Part shown: positions 24,548-31,201 of the stretch, piece by piece
How the letters are laid out: every line of letters begins with the position of its first letter
Numbering within the stretch: position 1 is the first letter of the stretch
Source: a virus
DNA: 38,902 bases
IMG/VR virus record: IMGVR_UViG_3300030451_002487
Span: 1-38,902 of that record
Direction: 5' to 3' (one strand)
Translations under genes and position numbers: made by a program
The notes under the pieces: generated by a model
What the model was told of the DNA's origin: nothing
Databases searched by the model: none
The model's input: only the letters and a program-made list of their open reading frames with translations

Positions 24548-24558
24548 TCTTAATCACC

Positions 24559-26190
24559 TCATGCGCTGTAAGCGGTAGTGCTGATAGCCCCGCCTGTTGC
24601 ACCTACAAGAAGTGCTTGCACAGCCTTCTGCGCACCGCCCCTCTTTGCATCGTAGAAGCATTGGAATCCTACAGACATTCTGTTTGGGTCACGCCCGCTA
24701 ACCGATGCTTCGGGTGCTTCGAACCTTACGTTGTAAAACTCAAACTCCATGTATTCTGTCCCTGCCTCGTTCTTGAATTTGATGCGTATAGCACCTGCAC
24801 CCAAGTCAGGCTGTAGAATCTTAACAGAAGAACCTGTCAATTCAGCGTAAGTAGGCTCGGCAGTAGTAGTAGTGTGGATAACCTCGTTAAACTCCATCGT
24901 TCCGGTAATCTCCCTAGTCCTCGTTGGGGGCGCGCGGGTGAAAGACCTGTTTCCTACAGCGTAAGCAGAGTCGTTATCTCTGTTAATGTTTATCTCAAAG
25001 GAAATCTGCTGCACCTTGATAGTCTTGTTAGCGTTGTTAGCAAAGTAAACCTCTGCGTCAGCGAAGTGAAGTGCGTCTGTGTTTAGACCGGAGAAAGGAA
25101 CGTTGGTTTGTAGAGTAGAAGGAGTCTCTTCGTTCTTACCTACCCAATCAACGGAAGCCATCACGTACTCGTTTAGGTTTGCACTAATGGCGAGTTTAGT
25201 AGCCACCATTCCTGTGAAGGTGTGTTCCTTACCCTCACGACCAACCCTCATCGTGTATGATGGGTATGCGTGAGTATCAAGAGTAGGCTCGTTGAAAACG
25301 TGTGAGTTAGCACCTGAGCCATATCCAAGAGTAAGGCTTGGGCTTCCGGTAAGTCCGGTTGCTCTTCCGTCTTTGTCCTTAGTGAAAGACACTACTGAAA
25401 GTGTACCTGATAGGTTCTTGCCCGGATTAATGATGTTTATTGCTGTCATGCCGCTACCACTTGTCACAGTAATTGCTACCTGCGCATTTTCTGTAGCGGT
25501 TGTTCCGGCTGTCACCTCAAGAATGTAGTTTCCGGTTGTTCCTCCACCACCTGCTGCGTTAATTGCAGCACTACCTAGTGTCTTAGGTAGCATTTCCTCG
25601 ATTGGAAGGAAAGCGTAGATTATGTTGCCCATGAAGTCATCCGGCTGTACGGCTAGGTTGATTGTCCCCTCACCGTATTGGGTGTTTGTCACAGCCTTTG
25701 ATGCTACCTGTCGGCTCATGTCCGACCTGCCTAGCAATTCGAAAGTCTGCTTCATGGACTCGTCATCTGCCTCACCGTAGATAATACCGTTGGTGTTGTT
25801 TCCGCCATTAGTAAGACCTGTGGTTCTGCCTGCGGTTGTGGTGTCATCTCCGGGCTGACCGCCAATGTAAAGAGTAATGCAGTCGTCTGTTAGCGTTCCA
25901 CTTCCAATTCCTGTCATTGTAAATGCTATGTCGTCATTGTGGGAAAACTTCTGCCCACCGTCAGTCACAGTTATTTCATCAATAACTCCCGAACCGTCTG
26001 TACCGACTGTTCCGGCACAGCCCGAACCGCCTGCTGCGGAAGTCATAGTAAAAGTCCCGCTTGCGTTATTACTCCAACCGCTATTTGTCGTTCCGCTTAC
26101 TATTGCCATCTTGATTACTGTACCCGGTTCTACGCCGTAGTTATCTTCTTTTTCGAGAGCCACATATCTATTTAGCCATTCTACACCCAT
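24559..26190 (-). CDS. Major tail tube protein
   Basis: This 543-residue protein is the probable tail tube subunit. It starts MGVEWLNRYVALEKEDNYGVEPG, a common opening of phage tail tube proteins. Tube-like strands are recognisable in the C-terminal half (VQQISFEININRDNDSAYAVG, and EITGTMEFNEV). It is larger than usual (about 150-350 aa) because of Gly/Thr-rich beta insertions at about residues 30-125 and 215-290. The insertions have motifs IDEITVTDGGQKF and INIINPGKNLS, like the GxGY repeats of the connector and hub. They may decorate the tail surface. It has its own TATA-like box upstream and a GAGGTATC ribosome-binding site, in keeping with high late expression. Confidence 0.8.
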   Translation of the reverse strand: MGVEWLNRYVALEKEDNYGVEPGTVIKMAIVSGTTNSGWSNNASGTFTMTSAAGGSGCAGTVGTDGSGVIDEITVTDGGQKFSHNDDIAFTMTGIGSGTLTDDCITLYIGGQPGDDTTTAGRTTGLTNGGNNTNGIIYGEADDESMKQTFELLGRSDMSRQVASKAVTNTQYGEGTINLAVQPDDFMGNIIYAFLPIEEMLPKTLGSAAINAAGGGGTTGNYILEVTAGTTATENAQVAITVTSGSGMTAINIINPGKNLSGTLSVVSFTKDKDGRATGLTGSPSLTLGYGSGANSHVFNEPTLDTHAYPSYTMRVGREGKEHTFTGMVATKLAISANLNEYVMASVDWVGKNEETPSTLQTNVPFSGLNTDALHFADAEVYFANNANKTIKVQQISFEININRDNDSAYAVGNRSFTRAPPTRTREITGTMEFNEVIHTTTTAEPTYAELTGSSVKILQPDLGAGAIRIKFKNEAGTEYMEFEFYNVRFEAPEASVSGRDPNRMSVGFQCFYDAKRGGAQKAVQALLVGATGGAISTTAYSA

Positions 26191-26228
26191 ATTGATACCT
26201 CTATGCTCTCCGTAGTCCGTAAGTGTGC

Positions 26229-26234
26229 TATAAA
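26229..26234 (-). promoter_or_regulatory. TATA-like box of the major tail protein gene
   Basis: On the - strand, ATGTTTATAGCACA in the 49-base gap before the tail tube gene contains the same GTTTATAG core as the + strand repeats but lacks their GGCGG end. The predicted start, about 27 bases from the box centre, lies near 26205. It leaves a short leader containing the GAGGT ribosome-binding site. Confidence 0.55.
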
Positions 26235-26239
26235 CATAA

Positions 26240-27301
26240 CTACCGCGTAGTCATTTTAATCCTACGCCTATAAGTGATAGTTAATTGATGGGTGCAGGTT
26301 ATTTCGTCATCATCTACGCGCGTATCTAATCTTGCTTCGTGGGACTCAAGGCTATCGGTTGTTCCGCTTAGTCCCGTAGAAGTATACAATTCATCGAAGA
26401 TTTCCCCTAAGATATTAAGGGCAAGCATATACGCATTCTCATAATTAGTACCTTTTGTGGTGACAAATATATCCACATCGTAGTTTTGCTCTATAGAAGT
26501 GCCGCCTAAAGCGTCAAACTCAGGCGATGCTATGTTCTCAACATACACATGGATAGAAGGCGTTTGCATGGTTCTTAGATTATCAGGGGATATATCGTAG
26601 GCAAACACTATGTTAGCATCGTCTACTTGCGTCTTAAGGTACGGTTTTTTGCTGTCTTTTAGGTGTTCTACTATAGCCAAAGCCATTCTGACATGAATAT
26701 CCTGAGCAAAGTTAGAGGGTATCAATTCTCTAGGGCCAAAAGCACCAAACTTGCTGTAGTAAATGGTGTGCCACTTGACATTTCCGCTTGTGTTGCCCCA
26801 CTTAACAGCGCGAGCAGAACCGCTTGCGCCCGTTATACTAATATAATCAATAACAGCATCATCGTTTTCCTCTATTTCGTAGCGATAACACTTAACTGCG
26901 CCGCCTTCTGCTAAAGTAAGGCGTAGCATAATAGGAACAGAAGTGTTGTCAGCAAGGTTTAAATCTAAATCCGAGAATGTCTGCGTGGTAGCACCCACTA
27001 CTTTAAGCCCTGTAGTAGTGCCGTCAGACTGCACCTCTACTTTATGCGTGCCGTTGTCGAGAGAAAGCAAGACTGCGCCATCATCCGGTGCTGTGGTGTA
27101 AGTAAAACAAGCAAAGAGAGTATAAGACAAATCCGTAGCATCAGGGCTAATAGTCCATGTGCCGTTAGTAATAACCCAATCTCCACCGCTTGCAGAACCA
27201 CTACCACCTGCCCAAACATCGTTGCTGTTTCCACCGGGATTAGCCGGGTCTGCGCCTGTCATGCGTGCGTTCCAAAATTCATTTTTTGATGCTATACCCA
27301 T
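26240..27301 (-). CDS. Tail terminator fused to an N-terminal beta-sandwich
   Basis: This 353-residue protein has two parts. Residues about 1-195 look like a LamG/concanavalin-type beta sandwich (DWVITNGTWTISPDATDLSY, FACFTYTTAPDDGAVLLSL, and WHTIYYSKFGAFGPRELIP). Residues about 205-353 resemble a tail terminator or completion protein: AIVEHLKDSKKPYL, PSIHVYVE, YDVDIFVTTKGTNYENAYML, and a final strand THQLTITYRRRI. Its place between the neck and tail tube genes fits a terminator, which caps the tube and docks to the head. The ATG at 27301 is chosen because GGGGAAG precedes it and it sits at the upstream stop; a start at 27319 would add six residues. Confidence 0.6.
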   Translation of the reverse strand: MGIASKNEFWNARMTGADPANPGGNSNDVWAGGSGSASGGDWVITNGTWTISPDATDLSYTLFACFTYTTAPDDGAVLLSLDNGTHKVEVQSDGTTTGLKVVGATTQTFSDLDLNLADNTSVPIMLRLTLAEGGAVKCYRYEIEENDDAVIDYISITGASGSARAVKWGNTSGNVKWHTIYYSKFGAFGPRELIPSNFAQDIHVRMALAIVEHLKDSKKPYLKTQVDDANIVFAYDISPDNLRTMQTPSIHVYVENIASPEFDALGGTSIEQNYDVDIFVTTKGTNYENAYMLALNILGEIFDELYTSTGLSGTTDSLESHEARLDTRVDDDEITCTHQLTITYRRRIKMTTR

Positions 27302-27302
27302 A

Positions 27303-27959
27303 CTACTTCCCCTTTTCAATATCTATTTGTGAAAATACTTTCTTTATCAATGGCGGTAATTCTTTTACTATTTTTCTCTCGATGTTTATCATACTTTGGT
27401 CTAGGAAATAGAAAGCACCGCCAAACTCTGACCTACCTTTTATTTCTTCGCTTACCCCGTCTTTCGGTTTAGTCCTAAACTTTCTAACTATGGGTTTTAT
27501 ACTAGGCCAATTGCCAAAGAAGATAAAGTCTCTACCTTGCTTTTTTGCTAGTGCTGTGAGTTTAGGTTTCTTACCTTTTTCTTTTCCTTCCATAAGCATT
27601 TGAGCCATATCAAAATTTTCTCTTCTACCATAACCTCTAACCGGGCGTTTCACTCCAAGAGATAAAGCACCGTAGTCACCCGAATCTCCACTCATTGACA
27701 AGTCTTCTTTCACGGCTCTAGCAATCTTTCTAGCATCTCTGCCACCCATCAATTTCTTACCTTTTATTCGACCATTGTTTCTAATGATTCTGTCTTTCAT
27801 ATTGGCCTTTTCTTTTATCCCTATTTTTCTTAACTGCTTGGCGACTTTTCTTCTATGCTCACGGTCAAACTCATCGAAGTGCTTCTTTACTTTCTTAGAG
27901 AGAAGCCTTCCGGCTTCCTGTTGAGTCATGGTTTTGCTTGCGCCTGCTCTTGCCATCAT
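27303..27959 (-). CDS. Neck/head-tail joining protein (HK97 gp10-like)
   Basis: This 218-residue very basic protein is helical at the N-terminus (KKVKKHFDEFDREHRRKVAKQL). The later part carries RSEFGGAFYFLDQSM and a C-terminal helix. This is the general pattern of HK97 gp10-type neck proteins: a basic start, a PVRKFRTK-like strand and an F/Y-rich end. It lies between the connector and the terminator, as in siphovirus order. The start MM at 27959 has overlapping choices. The call relies on synteny more than on sequence. Confidence 0.5.
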   Translation of the reverse strand: MMARAGASKTMTQQEAGRLLSKKVKKHFDEFDREHRRKVAKQLRKIGIKEKANMKDRIIRNNGRIKGKKLMGGRDARKIARAVKEDLSMSGDSGDYGALSLGVKRPVRGYGRRENFDMAQMLMEGKEKGKKPKLTALAKKQGRDFIFFGNWPSIKPIVRKFRTKPKDGVSEEIKGRSEFGGAFYFLDQSMINIERKIVKELPPLIKKVFSQIDIEKGK

Positions 27960-27964
27960 ATCAC

Positions 27965-28972
27965 CTAATGAGCCGTTCCAAGATGGGCAAGCCTCTTTAG
28001 GTTGAGTGTACCTCTGTCTCTCAGGACTGTTCCCCCCTGCTCGCTCACTATCGTTCCTCCTTCGTCTTCCATGTAGAAGGCAGCAGCCAAGTCAGCGCAC
28101 ACTTCTCTTAGCACATGAGCCATATCACCCTCTTGGACTGTAGCCCCGCTTGCATGGTCTACAGAAACATTGGTGACTCCTGTTAGACGATTAAATGTGA
28201 ATGCTGATGTGACAGAACCACTACTGCCGCTACCATCTGATATGACTATCGCGGTTGGTGCTACTGAGTATACTCCGCCCGAAGTTATGGCTACGCTAGA
28301 AATAACTCCCGTGCTTGCTAATACCGCAGTTAAAACGTTATCACCAAAAGATGTGCTATTGCTTGGTGCTACTGTGGGCGCAGAAGAAAACTTAGTAGTG
28401 TTTGTGATTTGAATGTTAGATATTACCCCGTCAGCAACCGTAAACGTTCCGCCTGCCGCACCGTTTAGAGTAAATGTACCCGGCCCATGTAGACCGCCAC
28501 TTTGGTCGCGTGCGTTTTGATTAGAGCCACCTAGAGAAATAGAAGCAACGGTAGCACTTACTACATAAGTCCCCGCGAAGGGACTAATTTCTGTGCCACC
28601 TGTAGCCGTCAAAGTTTTACTAGCACTCATAGAATAGCCACTACCTGCGTTGGCAAGAGTGATGCTTGTGATAGCCCCATCCTTGCCTGTCCACTTGAAT
28701 GTATCTCCGTTAATATTTCCACTACCGGAAACTGCGAAGTCTGCCCCGTTAGTAAGGGGTAGTGTGGTTGCACCTACGCTGACTGCACCTGTAGTAGTAG
28801 TTTCACCGCTTTCAGCACTAGGGGCATCTCTGCCGTAATCCCTAAACTCTTGGTCTATCTCAATAGACGCTCTGCGTATAGCAGCCTCTATTTTGCTAGA
28901 CGCTTGAGTACGCTGCGCGTTGTTTAACCCTAATCTTGAGCCTACATCACTTGAAGAACAATAATACACCAT
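27965..28972 (-). CDS. Head-tail connector with inserted beta-repeat domain
   Basis: This 335-residue protein begins YYCSSSDVGSRLGLNNAQR, then KIEAAIRRASIEIDQEFRDYG, the helical pattern of gp6-type head-tail connectors. Its last part (AHVLREVCADLAAAFYMED) also looks helical and connector-like. Between them about 210 residues (55-265) are Gly/Ser/Thr-rich beta sequence with repeats such as ITLANAGSGYSM and VAITSGGVYSVAP. These are unusual in a connector (normally about 100 aa) and resemble inserts in the tail tube and hub proteins. GGTGGTAATT precedes the ATG. Confidence 0.6.
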   Translation of the reverse strand: MVYYCSSSDVGSRLGLNNAQRTQASSKIEAAIRRASIEIDQEFRDYGRDAPSAESGETTTTGAVSVGATTLPLTNGADFAVSGSGNINGDTFKWTGKDGAITSITLANAGSGYSMSASKTLTATGGTEISPFAGTYVVSATVASISLGGSNQNARDQSGGLHGPGTFTLNGAAGGTFTVADGVISNIQITNTTKFSSAPTVAPSNSTSFGDNVLTAVLASTGVISSVAITSGGVYSVAPTAIVISDGSGSSGSVTSAFTFNRLTGVTNVSVDHASGATVQEGDMAHVLREVCADLAAAFYMEDEGGTIVSEQGGTVLRDRGTLNLKRLAHLGTAH

Positions 28973-29120
28973 AAATAATTACCACCGTTATAATACCATA
29001 AAGCATACGCTTCTGCGATTGACGATATGAGGCGAGTGTTTCTTCAAGGTTTTTAATCTTGTCACGGCTACGCAGGGTTTCTTCTTGCATCCAAGCATAC
29101 CAATTATTGGTTTTACTCAT
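28947..29120 (-). CDS. 57-aa coiled-coil, C-terminal membrane anchor protein
   Basis: This 57-residue protein has a helical charged part (YAWMQEETLRSRDKIKNLEE, about 8-27) and a C-terminal hydrophobic segment (about 38-56, MLYGIITVVIIYGVLLFF). Its ATG at 29120 overlaps the stop of the SAP-domain gene. A longer form from 29138 lacks support. It overlaps the connector start by 26 bases. Tail-anchored coiled-coil proteins are seen in lysis and membrane-attachment systems, but no function can be assigned. Confidence 0.6.
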   Translation of the reverse strand: MSKTNNWYAWMQEETLRSRDKIKNLEETLASYRQSQKRMLYGIITVVIIYGVLLFFK

Positions 29121-29475
29121 TGGACTCAAGCCTAGCAATCAGGTCGGCTTTCTTGCCGCCTACAGGAAGACCCTTTTCCTTGAGCATGGCCTTCAATTCG
29201 GACACGTTGTATTTATCGTAAGCCTTCTCAAGAACCTCTAAATGCTCTTCGGCTTCCTCTACTTTGTCCTTAGCCTCATCTACTGCGTCAAGCAATTCAT
29301 CGAGAGTAATCTTGCCGTCTGCCATCATTGATTTGTATTTCTTGTAAGCCCATGCGCCGAGAGCGAGAAGCGCACCGCCCGCTACTAGAACCATCTCAAT
29401 GTCATCTAGTAGGCCGGAAGAAGCCTCTACACAGTCTACTACGCATTCCGCTACTGTTGTATTATTTTCACTCAT
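29113..29475 (-). CDS. Membrane-anchored coiled-coil protein with SAP domain
   Basis: This 120-residue protein has a short acidic N-terminus, one membrane helix (about 27-45, EMVLVAGGALLALGAWAY) and a charged coiled coil (about 56-87). It ends in a SAP-like helix-extended loop-helix (about 89-118: YNVSELKAMLKEKGLPVGGKK, then DLIARLES). SAP domains usually bind DNA. A protein linking membrane and DNA could tether the viral genome or a packaging site. The ATG at 29475 follows a strong AGGTGA (29486-29481), which overlaps the stop of the previous small gene; a GTG at 29484 is less likely. Confidence 0.7.
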   Translation of the reverse strand: MSENNTTVAECVVDCVEASSGLLDDIEMVLVAGGALLALGAWAYKKYKSMMADGKITLDELLDAVDEAKDKVEEAEEHLEVLEKAYDKYNVSELKAMLKEKGLPVGGKKADLIARLESNE

Positions 29476-29480
29476 TTTTT

Positions 29481-29648
29481 TCACCTATCATATATTATTT
29501 GTTTTACTGCTGAGTAAGGGATTACTGTAAATGCTCTTTCGTCACCTTCTCTGTATATCTTATACCCGTGGGGTGTTTCTTCAATGTTTACCTTTGTGAA
29601 AGACTTTTCCGGGGGTTGATACACTATTTTTCCAAATCTTTTAGCCAT
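29481..29648 (-). CDS. 55-aa protein of unknown function
   Basis: This 55-residue protein starts MAKRFGKIVYQPPEKSF and contains a probable beta hairpin (HGYKIYREGDERAFTVIP). Its stop codon TGA is part of the AGGTGA ribosome-binding site of the next gene, which suggests coupling. It is basic and has no recognised family. Upstream it has no strong ribosome-binding site (TACGGCGATATT). Confidence 0.55.
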   Translation of the reverse strand: MAKRFGKIVYQPPEKSFTKVNIEETPHGYKIYREGDERAFTVIPYSAVKQIIYDR

Positions 29649-29670
29649 AATATCGCCGTACCACTATGAT

Positions 29671-29733
29671 TCAACGGATAATCGCACCGATTTTCTCCAA
29701 AATCCAACGCATCCACCCGTCTACATCAGTCAT
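29671..29733 (-). CDS. Candidate 20-aa amphipathic peptide
   Basis: This frame starts at an ATG that overlaps the stop of the upstream gene by eight bases, and a GAGGAAGAG lies upstream. It encodes MTDVDGWMRW followed by ILEKIGAIIR, which would form an amphipathic helix. The overlap style matches other coupled genes here. It may be chance, because so short a frame carries little statistical weight. Confidence 0.28.
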   Translation of the reverse strand: MTDVDGWMRWILEKIGAIIR

Positions 29734-29944
29734 CTGACTCTTCCTCAGTTTCTTCCTCGCTAGGGGCAAGAGTCAAACCTTCGTTTCTTGCTGCTACCTG
29801 TCGAGAAATCTCGGCCACATCGTTCTTAAGACTGCCTATCACGCCGTCAATATCATTAACGGCCTTCTCAAGTAGTCTTAGCCAAACCAAACGGTCTGAC
29901 GCTACCAACCTCATTTGCTCTAACTCGCTTATCTCTTCGCTCAT
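29726..29944 (-). CDS. 72-aa coiled-coil protein with acidic tail
   Basis: The 72-residue protein is nearly all helical with heptad-like hydrophobics (LEQMRLVASDRLVWLRLLEK, then IDGVIGSLKNDVAEI). It ends in a strongly acidic tail (EEETEEESDD). It follows a TATA-like box (29967-29973) at a spacing that suggests a leaderless transcript. No family is recognised; a scaffold or small chaperone would fit its shape. Confidence 0.6.
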   Translation of the reverse strand: MSEEISELEQMRLVASDRLVWLRLLEKAVNDIDGVIGSLKNDVAEISRQVAARNEGLTLAPSEEETEEESDD

Positions 29945-29963
29945 AGGGGTATAGGGTTAGGTA

Positions 29964-29977
29964 GTCTATTTAAGGAC
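29964..29977 (-). promoter_or_regulatory. Second-class promoter-like element, - copy
   Basis: On the - strand this reads GTCCTTAAATAGAC, identical to 11827-11840 on the + strand. The TTAAATA box is 22 bases before the ATG at 29944. The 32-base gap between the two genes is otherwise without features. It may start transcription of the small-protein and tail genes. Confidence 0.55.
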
Positions 29978-30297
29978 TATGCCCTGTTATCGGGGGTATG
30001 TAGCCTGCCTGTGGGGTGTTTGTCTGCAAACCACGCAGGTTGTACGGGTAAGTAAGTAGAACAATTGTAAATTACAAAGTCCGAACCTTTTTCAGCAAGA
30101 AGAGTAGCGGGCGCATCTAATAGAGCCTGCCTGTAGTTTATCAAATCAGTTTTCTCAGAAGAAGAAAGAGAGTCGTAAAGCAGGGGCTTCATCTGAAAGT
30201 AATCTACCCATCTCTCAAGTGCGCTATCTCTTATTGCTCTAAACTTATTCCTAGATTCTTCTGCCGTTAGTGGTGTTGTATCGTATTCTATTCCCAT
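29977..30297 (-). CDS. Tail fibre assembly chaperone-like protein
   Basis: This 106-residue protein has the pattern of phage tail assembly chaperones of the Phage_tail_APC type: NKFRAIRDSALERWVDYFQM, then SSEKTDLINYRQALLDAP, which matches the common RxxRDxxL and WxxYRQALRDxP signature. It follows directly on the fibre genes, as such chaperones do. It may help fold or attach the fibres. The final 30 residues (YLPVQPAWFADKHPTGR) are proline-rich. Confidence 0.6.
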   Translation of the reverse strand: MGIEYDTTPLTAEESRNKFRAIRDSALERWVDYFQMKPLLYDSLSSSEKTDLINYRQALLDAPATLLAEKGSDFVIYNCSTYLPVQPAWFADKHPTGRLHTPDNRA

Positions 30298-30299
30298 AA

Positions 30300-31193
30300 T
30301 TATTGCCTCTCAAAGTATGCTGACATTCTAGTTGGCCCTACCTGTGCTGTATAACTGCTCGCCGTAGGGGTTGTCACCTTTATGTTAAATGTATCGCCTG
30401 CCGAAAAATTAATGTTGTAGTCTGTCTTAGAGATAATAAAAGCATTACCGCCACTACCTGTGGCGTTGCCCGTAAAGGTGTTAGATTCAGCAGAATTATT
30501 CTTGTAAATATCAAAAGTGATAGTGCCGGAATTTGTATCTGAGTTTTTATTACCACAATGCACACGGACTGCTTTTAGCGTGCAATCACACCCTACAGGA
30601 ATACCAAAGTCTGCCCCCGTTGAAGATTTAGTAGTATTATGCACACCATTACCATAAGCGGCAAAGAAACCGTGAGCGTTGCCTGCGCCCCCCTCATTCA
30701 AATACTCATCTCCCTCTTCACCGAAGATAAGGAATGAGTCTGTTCCACCGCCACCTGCTGCCCAAGAGACTGCACCACTACCATTTGTAGTTAGCACTTG
30801 CCCGTTGCTACCATCTGCGCCCGGTAATTTATAGGCGTTATTTATCGTTAGTCCCGTACCGTCAGCCCATATCTTTAATCTTTCTGTAGTAGTCCCACTT
30901 GTCCCGTCAGAAAATAGCAAGTGGTACGAATCTTTGATTTCCCAATCGGTATAACTGTCTGCCCCGAATGTGTCATTAGTCCCCCTCATCAACCTAATAG
31001 CAGGCGCAGGGCTTGTGTTTGTGTCTGCTTGTATAGTTAGGGTTGGGGTTGAAGCCGCAGCAATTAGATTTATTGAATTTCTAAATGTGGATATTCCGTT
31101 GTTATAAATAGTTAGCCTTTCGCTTCCATTGGCAAAAAATCTAAGCGTTTGGCTTGCTTCTAATTGGTCTTCTTTTACTAATTCTATACCCAT
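30300..31193 (-). CDS. Tail fibre protein
   Basis: The 297-residue protein has phage fibre style sequence. It has an N-terminal ELVKEDQLEASQTLRF with NGSERLTIYNNG, then a collagen-poor linker (LPGADGSNGQVLTTNGSG) common in fibres of marine phages. A C-terminal beta domain with two close cysteines (GCDCTLKAVRVHCG) follows and may be receptor-facing. AGGTGA precedes the ATG, overlapping the upstream stop. The receptor is unknown. Confidence 0.7.
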   Translation of the reverse strand: MGIELVKEDQLEASQTLRFFANGSERLTIYNNGISTFRNSINLIAAASTPTLTIQADTNTSPAPAIRLMRGTNDTFGADSYTDWEIKDSYHLLFSDGTSGTTTERLKIWADGTGLTINNAYKLPGADGSNGQVLTTNGSGAVSWAAGGGGTDSFLIFGEEGDEYLNEGGAGNAHGFFAAYGNGVHNTTKSSTGADFGIPVGCDCTLKAVRVHCGNKNSDTNSGTITFDIYKNNSAESNTFTGNATGSGGNAFIISKTDYNINFSAGDTFNIKVTTPTASSYTAQVGPTRMSAYFERQ

Positions 31194-31201
31194 TTTTTCA
31201 C

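Noticed and set aside
28997-29004. CTTTATGG box before the connector gene as a promoter
   Set aside because: Spacing to the ATG would fit, but the box is a weak match, lies inside the upstream small gene, and the motif does not recur.
29485-29497. TATATG near the start of the SAP-domain gene as a promoter
   Set aside because: It is only about 13 bases from the ATG and lies within the coding sequence of the 55-aa gene; the AGGTGA site suggests read-through translation from an upstream transcript.
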